Assembly: GCA_009760885.1 (NCBI GenBank)
Contig: CM019716.1
Coordinates: 10,982,438-11,046,437 of the forward strand
From: Achatina immaculata
Lineage: Eukaryota > Mollusca > Gastropoda > Stylommatophora > Achatinidae
Direction: 5' to 3'
Length of the DNA: 64,000 nucleotides
The notes under the pieces were generated by a model, which ran no database searches, had not been told where the DNA came from, and saw nothing but the letters and a program-made list of their open reading frames with translations. Below, in pieces: positions 31,098 through 42,349 of this stretch. Position numbers and translations under genes: made by a program. Within the stretch, counting starts at the first letter, position 1. Every line of letters begins with the position of its first letter.

Positions 31098-31573
31098 CAG
31101 AGTCACCAGAAAGACTGAGTACTACATGAACTCTGACCTGCAGAGTCACCAGAAAGACTGAGTACTGCATGAACTCTGACCTGCAGAGTCACCAGAAAGA
31201 CTGAGTACTGCATGAACTCTGACCTACAGAGTCACCAGAAAGACTGAGTACTGCATGAACTCTGACCTACAGAATCACCAGAAAGACTGAGTACTGCATG
31301 AACTCTGACCTACAGAGTCACCAGAAAGACTGAGTACTGCATGAACTCTGACCTACAGAGTCACCAGAAAGACTGAGTACTGCATGAACTCTGACCTACA
31401 GAGTCACCAGAAAGACTGAGTACTGCATGAACTCTGACCTACAGAGTCACCAGAAAGACTGAGTACTGCATGAACTCTGACCTACAGAGTCACCAGAAAG
31501 ACTGAGTACTACATGAACTCTGACCTACAGAGTCACCAGAAAGACTGAGTACTGCATGAACTCTGACCTACAG
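31098..31573. repeat. 43-bp minisatellite, about 11 copies
   Basis: Units contain 'agagtcaccagaaagactga' and 'gtactgcatgaactctgacc', nearly invariant. Confidence 0.97.
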
Positions 31574-31844
31574 AGCGCACGTTCCGTTAACGCCCAACCT
31601 TACTCACACATGATTGACGCTGACAGTTTTCTGAGTGACAGTCACGTGAACGGAAACTTCAGTTTTGATCCCTCTTAGCCTTCTTCAATCTCCTCCCAGC
31701 CACGCCTTTAAAGAGGTCAGCCCATTTTTTTAAAAGACAGTGGTGACGAAAGGGAGAGAATGGAGGACAGAGTAGATAACAACATGTAGTAGAAAGTGAT
31801 GTTCCCCAGAGCTGGAAGACAAAACTTTTTCATTGACAAAAACA
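31574..31844. other. Unique spacer
   Basis: Nothing recognised. Confidence 0.4.
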
Positions 31845-32215
31845 CAAGAGATGAGATAACAAATGGTGAAATAACAAGAGATGAAATAACAAGTGATGAA
31901 ATAACAAGTGATAAAATGATATCTTATGACATAACAAGAGACAAAATGACATGATGAAACAAAAAGTGACAAAATCACACACTGTTATAATAATAACAAA
32001 TGACAAAACTTTTGATAAAATAACAAGTGATAAAGCTTTTGACAAAACAGAGCGTGATAACATTACATTTTGCGAAATAACGCATGATGAAATGACATAT
32101 TGTGAAATAACGCGTGATAAAATAACATACTGTGAAATAACAACTGATTAAATGTCATGTGAAAAAATAATATGTGATAAAATAACATATTCCAAGTTAT
32201 GATAAAGTTATTAAA
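31845..32215. repeat. Degenerate 15-bp repeat
   Basis: Roughly 15-base units of the type 'ataacaagtgatgaa' have many substitutions and small indels; later units read 'ataacgcgtgataaa'. Confidence 0.8.
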
Positions 32216-32589
32216 TAACGACTGAAACGTTAATATTCAGACATTGTGCAGAGCAGTGTAGTGAATGAGGAAGCGACAATCAAGACACAGCACGTAGATA
32301 AAACAGTGAGTCAGATCACGTGACATGTTGGTAAGTGCCTGGATTTCCAAAGGTTGCTCCTTTCATCGCTGTGGTACTGGTTCAAACATCACTCATGCTC
32401 TTAACACCCCTCCCCTCCCTCAATCATTTTGTCTGTATGTTATTTCCAGATCTGACCTTCTGATTCATATGTGTGTGTGTCACTCGTTACAAATAACTGT
32501 ATCTCTTAATTCAAATTCAGTTTTATGTGTATATATGTGAATGTATGTGTATACATGTCCAACCTCTCGTTCTCTACACACGTACACAC
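32216..32589. other. Unique spacer with TG-rich segment
   Basis: No supported feature. Confidence 0.4.
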
Positions 32590-33700
32590 ACACTTTCGTA
32601 CACATATAGGTATATTTTTTCTCTCACACATATAGGTATATTTTTTCTCTCACACATATAGGTATATTTTTTCTCTCACACATATAGGTATGTTTTTTCT
32701 CTCACACATATAGGTATATTTTTTCTCTCACACATATAGGTATATTTTTTCTCTCACACATATAGGTATATTTTTTCTCACACATATACTTATACAGTAT
32801 ATATATATATATATTTTCTCTCACACATATAGGTATATTTTTTCTCTCACACATATAGGCATATTTTTTCTCTCACACATATAGGTATATTTTTTCTCTC
32901 ACACATATAGGTATATTTTTTCTCTCACATATATAGGTATATTTTTTCTCACACATATACTTATACAGTATATATATATTTTCTCTCACACATATAGGTA
33001 TATTTTCTCTCACACATATAGGTATATTTTTTCTCTCACACATATAGGTATATTTTTCTCTCACACATATAGGTATATTTTTTCTCTCACACATATATGT
33101 ATATTTTTCTCACACATATACTTATACAGTATATATATATATTTTCTCTCACACATATAGGTATATTTTTTCTCTCACACATATAGGTATATTTTTCTCT
33201 CACACATATAGGTATATTTTTCTCTCACACATATAGGTATGTTTTTTCTCTCACACATATAGGTATATTTTTTCTCTCACACATATAGGTATATTTTTTA
33301 TCTCACACATATAGGTATATTTTTTCTCACACATATACTTATACAGTATATATATATTTTCTCTCACACATATAGGTATATTTTTTCTCTCACACATATA
33401 GGTATATTTTTTCTCTCACACATATAGGTATATTTTTTCTCTCACACATATAGGTATATTTTTTCTCTCACATATATAGGTATATTTTTTCTCACACATA
33501 TACTTATACAGTATATATATTTTCTCTCACACATATAGGTATATTTTTTCTCTCACACATATAGGTATATTTTTCTCTCACACATATAGGTATATTTTTT
33601 CTCTCACACATATAGGTATATTTTTTCTCACACATATACTTATACAGTATATATATATATATATATATTTTTTCTCTCACACATATACATATATATTTTT
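32590..33700. repeat. 26-bp satellite with higher-order structure
   Basis: Units of 'tcacacatataggtatattt' plus 'tttctc' are punctuated by a different block, 'cttatacagtatatatat', at about 32789, 32959, 33120, 33338, 33502 and 33638. That defines a loose super-unit of about 136-218 bp. Confidence 0.94.
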
Positions 33701-33759
33701 TTTGTCTCACACATGCACACATTCTCTCTCACATTTCTCTGCCCGTCACATACACACAC

Positions 33760-33766
33760 ACACACA

Positions 33767-33818
<52 letters not shown>
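33760..33818. repeat. (CA)n/(CT)n microsatellite
   Basis: CA repeats grade into a pure CT run. Confidence 0.97.
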
Positions 33819-34440
33819 GGTTTTAACGTCTTTTCCCCTGAGTCTTGTTGTGCAGAGTTTTTCCAAAACATTAAGTCAACAAATCAGTTCGCAAGAAACG
33901 AAACAATTTATGTACTTTTATTGCATTTGCAGGTAAGTTCGAAAAACATCTAACAGCCGACGCAGTGGAGAATTTGATGTTTGTAAGAGAACTTGATGTT
34001 TGTGGCAGTGTGGATACAGCGGCACTCTTTCGCTTGATAGTTTGACACCAGTTAGAAAACTTGATACAGAATATTAAAGTTGACCACACTAGACCAAGAG
34101 ATACTAACAATGGAGGAAAGTCGCGTTCATTTCAGAGACCGAATTACAGATTTGATGAGGAAACGGCACATGATGATGACGATGCAAACAACTGGAAAAA
34201 GAAAGAAAGAAAGAAAGAAAGAAAGATGGTACCAAGGTTTAAGAGCGTAGTTCAGCTACAGAAGTCGAACAAGGGTGCAAAGTCCAGTGACAAATTTGTT
34301 TCTAGGCCAAAACTCGAGGTCAAACACCACCGCCCTGATTAGTTCGGTCAAGGGTCAGATGCCACGACCTTGGAGGTTGGGGGTGTGTTTAAAAGGGAAG
34401 CTTCTGATTGGCTACAATTTAGCAAAATCTTCAAATTGCT
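33819..34440. other. Unique region with a weak plus-strand frame
   Basis: A 93-codon frame at 34061-34342 (contains FQRPNYRFDEETAHDDDDAN) includes an (AAAG)n tract. I recognise no family and see no splice support; probably non-coding. Confidence 0.35.
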
Positions 34441-34444
34441 AGCC

Positions 34445-36008
34445 CTGAAGCTAGTATATCAATTATGGTTTGACACCTCTGAAGCTAGTATATCAATTAT
34501 GGTTTGACACCTCTGAAGCTAGTATATCAATTATGGTTTGACACTTCTGAAGCTAGTATATCAATTATAGTTTGACACCTCTGAAGCTAGTATATCAATT
34601 ATGGTTTGACACCTCTGAAGCTAGTATATCAATTATGGTTTGACACTTCTGAAGCTAGTATATCAATTATGGTTTGACACTTCTGAAGCTAGTATATCAA
34701 TTATGGTTTGACACCTCTGAAGCTAGTATATCAATTATGGTTTGACACTTCTGAAGCTAGTATATCAATTATGGTTTGACACTTCTGAAGCTAGTATATC
34801 AATTATGGTTTGACACCTCTGAAGCTAGTATATCATTTATGGTTTGACATCTCTGAAGCTATCATGTCAGTTATTGTTAGCTAACCCTGAAGCTAGCATG
34901 TCAGTTATTGTTAGCCAACCCTGAAGCTAGCATGTTAGTTATTGTTAGCCAACCCTGAAGCCAGCATGTCAGTTATTGTTAGCCAACCCTGAAGCTAGCA
35001 TGTCAGTTATTGTTAGCCAACCCTGAAGCTATCATGTCAGTTATTGTTAGCTAACCCTGAAGCTAGCATGTCAGTTATTGTTAGCTAACCCTGAAGCTAG
35101 CATGTCAGTTATTGTTAGCCAACCCTGAAGGTAGCATGTTAGCTATTATTAGCCCACCCTGAAGCTAGCATATCAGTTATTGTTAGCCAACCCTGAAGCT
35201 AGCATATCAACTATTATTAGCCAACCCTGAAACTAGTATATCACCTATGGTTTGTCAACCCTGAAACTAGTATACCAACTATGGTTTGCTATCCCTAAAG
35301 CTAGAATATCACCAATGGTTTGACAACGCTGAAGCTAGTATATCAACTATGGTTTGACAACCCTGACGCTAGTATATCAGCTACTGTTTGACAACGCTGA
35401 AGCTAGCATATCAACTATGGTTTGCTATCTCTGAAGATAGGATATCAACTATGGTTTGCTATCCCTAAAGCTAGTATATCAACTATGGTTTGCTATCCCT
35501 AAGGCTAGAATATCAACTATGGTTTGCCATTCCTGAAGATAGGATATCAACTATGGTTTGACATTCCTGAAAACAGGATATCAACTATGGTTTGCTATCC
35601 CTAAAGCTAGAATATCAACTGTTGTTTGACAACCCTGAAGCTAGTATATCAACTATGGTTTGACAACCCTGAAGCTAGAATATCAACTATGGTTTGACAG
35701 GGCTGATGCTAGCATGTCAGTTATTGTTAGCCAACCCTGAAGGTAGCATATCAGTTACTGTTGGCCAACCCTGAAGGTAGCATGCCAGTAACTGTTGGCC
35801 AACCCTGAAGCCAGCATGTCAGTTATTGTTAGTCAACCCTGAAGGTAGCATGTCAGTTATTGTTAGCCAGCCCTGAAGGTAGCATGTCAGTTATTGTTAG
35901 CCAGCCCTGAAGCCAGCATGTCAGTTATTGTTAGCCAACCCTGAAGGTAGCATGTCAGTTATTGTTAGCCAGCCCTGAAGCCAGCATGTCAGTTATTGTT
36001 AGCCAACC
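34445..36008. repeat. 34-bp satellite with alternating subfamilies, about 46 copies
   Basis: Two homologous unit types occur: A with 'gaagctagtatatcaattat' + 'ggtttgacac', and B with 'gaagctagcatgtcagttat' + 'tgttagccaac'. Blocks run A (34445-34855), B (34856-35210), mixed A (35211-35705) and B (35706-36008). Confidence 0.95.
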
Positions 36009-36444
36009 CATGCCATGTTGGACAACGTTCTCGCCCATGTTCGACTGCTGTATAAACAGCTTGAAAGACAAGGCAATGGAGGACTACTTTGTGAACAAAC
36101 TTGTACATGTTTTTGTTATTATTTACTATTTCCCTACTATTATTTTCAAGTCCCTTACAAATGTTGGTACAGTTTATTCACGTTTTGGAGCGTTTGTCCC
36201 GCCACACGTGGAGTAGGATTTAGTACTTTGGGTAGAGTCTTAGACATCTTTAGAAAGGTCGTTCTGAATATATTAAGTAAACTTTGTGGCAGGGTCACAT
36301 GTGGGCAGTGCTTGCCAAAAGTACTCTGACAATAGGGATGTATGTACTCTGTGGCGACTGGTGGCTGCAGCGGGGCCCCGGCCCCACTTTGTACATCATT
36401 TTCTTGTTCTGATATCTCCGTGGGACTACCAGTTCGTGTTCTTG
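36009..36444. other. Unique spacer
   Basis: A short plus frame (MLDNVLAHVRLLYKQLERQ) at 36015 looks protein-like but has no clear family or splice context. Confidence 0.35.
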
Positions 36445-37378
36445 GCAGCTGAAGTCCTGGTGATGTTGAAATCCTGGTGATGTTGAAGTCCTGGTGATGT
36501 TGAAGTTTTAGTGATGTTGAAGTTTTAGTGATGTTGAAGTCCTGGTGATGTTGAAGTTTTAGTGATGTTGAAGTCCTGGTGATGTTGAACTTTTAGTGAT
36601 GTTGAAGTCCTGGTGATGTTGAAGTTTTAGTGATGTTGAAGTCCTGGTGATGTTGAAGTTTTAGTGATGTTGAAGTCCTGGTGATGTTGAAGTTTTAGTG
36701 ATGTTGAAGTCCTGGTGATGTTGAAGTCCTGGTGATGTAGAAGTTTTAGTGATGTTGAAGTCCTGGTGATGTTGAACTTTTAGTGATGTTGAAGTCCTGG
36801 TGATGTTGAAGTTTTAGTGATGTTGAAGTCCTGGTGATGTTGAAGTTTTAGTGATGTTGAAGTCCTGGTGATGTTGAAGTTTTAGTGATGTTGAAGTCCT
36901 GGTGATGTTGAAGTCCTGGTGATGTAGAAGTTTTAGTGATGTTGAAGTCCTGGTGATGTTGAAGTCCTGGTGATGTTAAAGTCCTGGTGATGTTAAAGTC
37001 CTGGTGATGTTGAAGTTTTAGTGATGTTGAAGTCCTGGTGATGTTGAAGTCCTGGTGATGTTAAAGTCCTGGTGATGTTAAAGTCCTGGTGATGTTAAAG
37101 TCCTGGTGATGTTGAAGTTTTAGTGATGTTGAAGTCCTGGTGATGTTGAAGTTTTAGTGATGTTGAAGTCCTGGTGATGTTGAAGTTTTAGTGATGTTGA
37201 AGTCCTGGTGATGTTGAAGTTTTAGTGATGTTGAATTCCTGGTGATGTTGAAGTCCTGGTGATGTTGAAGCTCTTGTGATACTGAAGCCATAGTGATGAT
37301 GAAGTCGTAGTGATGTTAAGTCCTGGTGATTTTGATATTCTGGTGACGTTGAAGTCCTAGCGATATTGAAGCCCTGGT
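36445..37378. repeat. 17-bp satellite, left part (dimeric)
   Basis: Units 'gatgttgaagtcctggt' and 'gatgttgaagttttagt' alternate, giving a 34-bp dimer. It is interrupted at 37378 by an inserted retroposon. Confidence 0.96.
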
Positions 37379-38250
37379 CTTCATCATCATCATCATCATC
37401 ATCTTCTTCTTCTTCTTCTTCTTCGTTCGCTTCTACCACCAAGACCGCCCCATGATCCTACTGCATTTACTCCCGTGGTTCTCAGTAGATCTCCGAGAGG
37501 ACCACAAGAGGTTCAGAGTATCGCAGGGCTTGAGCCTGTATTCTTGGTGGGTCTCAGAAGCGGGATTGCGTGACATCGTGGTTTTCGTTGCACTAGTTTA
37601 GTCTAGGTTTGGACTTTCTCACCAGAAAACCTCGACGTGTTTTGGGATACCCGTGTATCACCGCCGGGTGAGAGGTGGTTGCCCATCCAGTCCAGCGTTG
37701 GACTTTCTCACCGGAAAACCTCAGCATGATTAGGATACGCAAACATCCCCGCCGGGTGAGAGGTGGCTGCCTATCTAGACTGCCCTGGTCCAGTGTCTCC
37801 AACTTCAGCATTTTGTGGTCGTGGCCGCTACCCTTCCTAGTTGTGACCAGGATGGAGCTTTTGTCCAGGAGGACGAATCCTCGCCACTAGTGACTTCCAC
37901 CCCTGGGTTGAGCCGGTTTAGGCATATTATCCCAGTATGGGGGTGTTTGGGACGTGACCAACCTCTAGAGCGGAGGTACCGTGACTTGAGTAGCCATCAA
38001 GTTTTACCCCTGGTTTAAGCCGGTTCAGGCAATTCACCCGGTATGAGTGTACACGGGACGTGGCCGACCTCCAGAGCAGAGGTGCCGTGATTTGTGCAGT
38101 CCTGACCTCGAGACTACCGATTACTTCACTTAATCCTTTCTTTCACCTTTTCCACAGTGCCGCACGGCAACCAATAATCGCTTCTTTCTTCACTGGCCGG
38201 GAGGAGCCCCACTCCAAGGTTGGCAGCTAAAGAATCTCGCCAGCAGCGGT
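37379..38250 (-). mobile_element. 872-bp retroposon (long copy) inserted in a 17-bp satellite
   Basis: Minus-strand element: the head 'accgctgctggcgagattc' lies at 38250 and the tail is (GAA)n then (GAT)n at 37379-37425. It is flanked by a 9-base duplication 'agccctggt' (37370-37378 and 38251-38259) of the surrounding satellite. Two internal tandem pairs are visible: about 119-bp units near 37880-38110 (containing 'agccggtt(t/c)aggca') and about 90-bp units near 37600-37780 (containing 'ccgccgggtgagaggtgg'). A short frame starts MLKLETLDQGSLDRQ. There is no polymerase. It resembles a LINE 5' untranslated region joined to its 3' end, so I infer an internally deleted non-autonomous derivative. 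Confidence 0.8.
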
Positions 38251-40036
38251 AGCCCTGGTGATGTTGAAGCCCTGGTGATGTTGAAGCCCTGGTGATGTTG
38301 AAGCTCTAGTAATGTTGAAGCCCTGGTGATGTTGAAACTCTAGTAATGTTGAAGCCCTGGTGATGTTAAGGCCCTGGTGATGTTGAAGCCCTGGTGATGT
38401 TGAAGCTCTAGTAATGTTGAAGCCCTGGTGATGTTGAAGCTCCAGTAATGTTGAAGCCCTGGTGATGTTGAAGCTCTAGTAATGTTGAAGCCCTGGTGAT
38501 ATTGAAGCCCTGGTGATGTTGAAGCCCTGGTGATGTTGAAGCTCTAGTAATATTGAAGCCCCGGTGATGTTGAAGCCCTGGTGATGTTGAAGCTCTAGTA
38601 ATGTTGAAGCCCTGGTGATGTTGAAGCTCTAGTAATGTTGAAGCCCTGGTGATGTTGAAGCTCTGGTGATGTTGAAGCTCTAGTAATGTTGAAGCCCTGG
38701 TGATGTTGAAACCCTGGTGATGTTGAAACCCTGGTGATGTTGAAACCCTGGTGATATTGAAGCCCTGGTGATGTTGAAGCCCTGGTGATGTTGAAGCTCT
38801 AGTAATGTTGAAGCCCTGGTGATGTTGAAGCTCTAGTAATGTTGAAGCCCTGGTGATGTTGAAACCCTGGTGATGTTGAAACCCTGGTGATGTTGAAGCC
38901 CTGGTGATGTTGAAGCTCTAGTAATGTTGAAGCCCTGGTGATGTTGAAACCCTGGTGATGTTGAAGCTCTAGTAATGTTGAAGCCCTGGTGATGTTGAAG
39001 CCCTGGTGATGTTGAAACCCTGGTGATGTTGAAGCCCTGGTGATGTTGAAACCCTGGTGATGTTGAAACCCTGGTGATGTTGAAGCCCTGGTGATGTTGA
39101 AGCCCTGGTGATGTTGAAGCCCTGGTGATGTTGAAGCTCTAGTAATGTTGAAGCCCTGGTAATGTTGAAGCCCTGGTGATGTTGAAACCCTGGTGATGTT
39201 GAAGCCCTGGTGATGTTGAAGCCCTGGTGATGTTGAAGCCCTGGTGATGTTGAAGCCCTGGTGATGTTGAAACCCTGGTGATGTTGAAGCCCTAGTGATG
39301 TTGAAACCCTGGTGATGTTGAAACCCTGGTGATGTTGAAACCCTGGTGATGTTGAAGCCCTAGTAATGTTGAAGCCCTGGTGATGTTGAAACCCTGGTGA
39401 TGTTGAAACCCTGGTGATGTTGAAGCCCTGGTGATGTTGAAACCCTGGTGATGTTGAAGCCCTGGTGATGTTGAAACCCTGGTGATGTTGAAACCCTGGT
39501 GATGTTGAAGCCCTGGTGATGTTGAAACCCTGGTGATGTTGAAACCCTGGTGATGTTGAAGCCCTGGTGATGTTGAAACCCTGGTGATGTTGAAACCCTG
39601 GTGATGTTGAAACCCTGGTGATGTTGAAACCCTGGTGATGTTGAAGCCCTGGTGATGTTGAAACCCTGGTGATGTTGAAGCCCTAGTGATGTTGAAACCC
39701 TGGTGATGTTGAAACCCTGGTGATGTTGAAACCCTGGTGATGTTGAAGCCCTAGTAATGTTGAAGCCCTGGTGATGTTGAAACCCTGGTGATGTTGAAAC
39801 CCTGGTGATGTTGAAGCCCTGGTGATGTTGAAACCCTGGTGATGTTGAAGCCCTGGTGATGTTGAAACCCTGGTGATGTTGAAACCCTGGTGATGTTGAA
39901 GCCCTGGTGATGTTGAAACCCTGGTGATGTTGAAACCCTGGTGATGTTGAAGCCCTGGTGATGTTGAAACCCTGGTGATGTTGAAACCCTGGTGATGTTG
40001 AAACCCTGGTGATGTTGAAACCCTGGTGATGTTGAA
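38251..40036. repeat. 17-bp satellite, right part (about 105 copies)
   Basis: Units 'gatgttgaagccctggt', 'gatgttgaaaccctggt' and 'aatgttgaagctctagt'. A block of 23 units (391 bp) is duplicated in tandem: about 39245-39645 matches 39636-40036, sharing the same rare variants (tagtgatg at 39293/39684 and tagtaatg at 39361/39752). Read in the minus frame it gives a 17-residue periodic ORF, not considered coding. Confidence 0.96.
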
Positions 40037-40784
40037 GCCCAGTCGTGGCTGGGATAGTGAGCGGGTTATTGTAGCTTCTTGAAGACCTAGAATATCTCAC
40101 TTCTCACCAGACTCCACTACCCAGCTGACCTCTTAGCGAAGTCCTCTTATCCAGGTTGAGGAAGCATATCCACCTTTCACTAGAAGCAGCAAGAAGAAGT
40201 AGGATAGGGTGTTGGCCAGCTCAGATTCACCCGCAGTCCAGAGAGCATTTATTGAACATGGCAATGGCATTTGGTACTAGAAGTTGTTCTAGGTGTTGTT
40301 CTAGGTGTTGTTCTAGTTGTTGTTCTAGTTGTTGCCTGTCCCTGCCATGTCTGACATGAGATGATATATCCATGAATGAAGACACTTCATATGTGCTTAT
40401 CCTAGCGCTCTGCCTATATTGTTCTCTCTAGCTCTTCTATGCCTGGCACATACAAGTAAGTCTGTCTCTTCATCCTGTAACCATGGTAACGGATGTGTTT
40501 GCCAGCTTGGAGCAGTGGCAGTGTTGTCCTTCTGACTTGCACAGCGTCTTCCTTTCAGTTTTAGACAGGTCACTGACACTAATTTTGTTAATGTCCGGCT
40601 GCTTCTCGTTTAAGTGTGTACGTAAAAATTACTTTGAGTAGCAGCGTCCTAACTACGGCCACGCGCGTAGTCACACATGAGGCCAGGGATTCAGATATTG
40701 TGAATGTAACTCTTCTTTGAATGGGTTAAATAATGGTCGGTTTGAAAATGGTGAGAAAAGAAACTGAAACTAGCCTCAGTGCTG
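40037..40784. other. Unique gene-free region
   Basis: It includes a small 12-15-bp repeat of 'gttgttctag' (40282-40338). No supported exon. Confidence 0.45.
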
Positions 40785-41297
40785 TCTTAACCTATAGAGC
40801 AACTGGTGGTGAATTATGGAGCAACTGGTGGTGAACTATGGAGTAACAGGTGGTGAACTATGGAGCAACTGGTGGTGAATTATGGAGCAACTCGTGATGA
40901 ATTATGGAGCAACTCGTGATGAATTATGGAGTAACTCGTGGTGAATTATAGAGTACCTGGTGGTGAATTATGGAGTAACTGGTGGTGAATTATGGAGTAA
41001 CTCGTGGTGAATTATGGAGTAACTGGTGGTGAATTATGGAGTAACTGGTGGTGAATTATGGAGCAACTCTGGTGAATTATGGAGCAACTGGTGGTGAATT
41101 ATGGAGCAACTGGTGGTGAATTATGGAGCAACTGGTGGTGAATTATGGAGCAACTGGTGGTGAATTATGGAGTAACTGGTGGTGAATTATGGAGTAACTG
41201 GTGGTGAATTATGGAGTAACTGGTGGTGAATTATGGAGTAACTGGTGGTGAATTATGGAGTAACTGGTGGTGAATTATGGAGCAACTCGTGGTGAAT
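40785..41297. repeat. 22-bp minisatellite, about 23 copies
   Basis: The unit is 'tggtggtgaattatggag(t/c)aac'; variants with 'ctcgt' cluster at the ends. Confidence 0.96.
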
Positions 41298-42349
41298 GTA
41301 TCACCGGCTGCGTTGAGTATCAGGTTTAATTCACTGATAAAATAATTGAAAAAGAAAAATACAAGGACTGAAGTTAAGTCGTGGAAAAGAGGCTCCATGA
41401 TATACAAAACAAGAACATTAGCCTTGTATACTTAACTTGTACGCTGAACTCTGAACTTGTACGCTGAACTTTGAACTTGTACACGGAACTTGCACACTGA
41501 AGCAAGCTGGACTTGGGTGACAGAATGAAAAAAGTATTTGAAAGTTCTTGACATCCAGGCCAGGCGATCTTCCTCCTCCCCCCCCCCCCCCACCCGTGAA
41601 TGGGGCTCCAAAAGTATTGCTCTTCCTAGGGCCCACAATGCTGTTAAGGTAGTCCTGCCTTTAGAGATAACGATTAGATTGAAACGAACAAGCCATGGCT
41701 AAGTTAAGTGTATCATGTTTTCAGGTTTACATTTCACATCAACCCATCCTCTGTCTCTACTTTCCTCTGTCTCTCCTTTCCTCTGTCTCTCTTTTCCTCT
41801 GTCTCTCTTTTCCTCTGTTTTTCTTTCTTCTATCTCTCTTTCCTCTGTCTCTCTTTCCTCTGTCTCTCTATGAAGAAAATGCGTCGTGGATACTCCAGGT
41901 AAACGTTTCTTGACCTTGCTACCTGTTTGGCAAACTCCTTCTTCACCGACTTATTGTGTGCGGAGATATATAGAACAACCGAGAAAGACCTGGACATTCC
42001 ACAACTCCCTGGCACAAGTAAAATACTCCGAGAACGGAAAAGCCAAAGACGTACTTGCTACCTGTACACCCGAGCTACTGTACCAAGTGTACACAATCTG
42101 CGCAGAGTAACATTTAAACAAAAATATTTGTGAGGAATCTGGGGACAAGAGAGGTGGGATAGACACGTGACAGGTAAACTAGGAGGCAGGTGTTGTAAGG
42201 TAACATTACAGTCAGGTGAGAACACATGACACATACACATATTCGTTTGTTTTTAAGATGAGGACAAATTCTAAGACTTGTTTATCAGCAGTTAAAATGT
42301 ACTCACTCTGTGACCTTTCTGACACTGAAGAGGGCCATTAGAATCGTTT
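41298..42349. other. Unique region with short simple repeats
   Basis: It contains three to four ~20-bp copies of 'aacttgtacgctgaactctg' (41437-41500), a C homopolymer (41579-41591) and a degenerate (CTCTGTCTCTCTTTC)n (41745-41870). No supported gene. Confidence 0.5.

Noticed and set aside
34061..34342. 93-codon plus frame, charged and Lys-rich
   Set aside because: Contains an (AAAG)n tract; no homology, splice or context support.
34445..36008. CRISPR-like array (regular 34-bp repeats)
   Set aside because: Repeats are contiguous with no unique spacers, and the genome is eukaryotic; the same holds for all other arrays here.
36015..36329. Plus frame beginning MLDNVLAHVRLLYKQLERQ
   Set aside because: The first 27 residues look protein-like, but I cannot place them in a family, the rest is low-complexity, and the only donor is weak. 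Left as unsupported.
39360..40100. 246-codon minus frame with 'ITR(A/V)STSPGFQHHQGFN' periodicity
   Set aside because: It is the 17-bp satellite read through a 51-base super-period.
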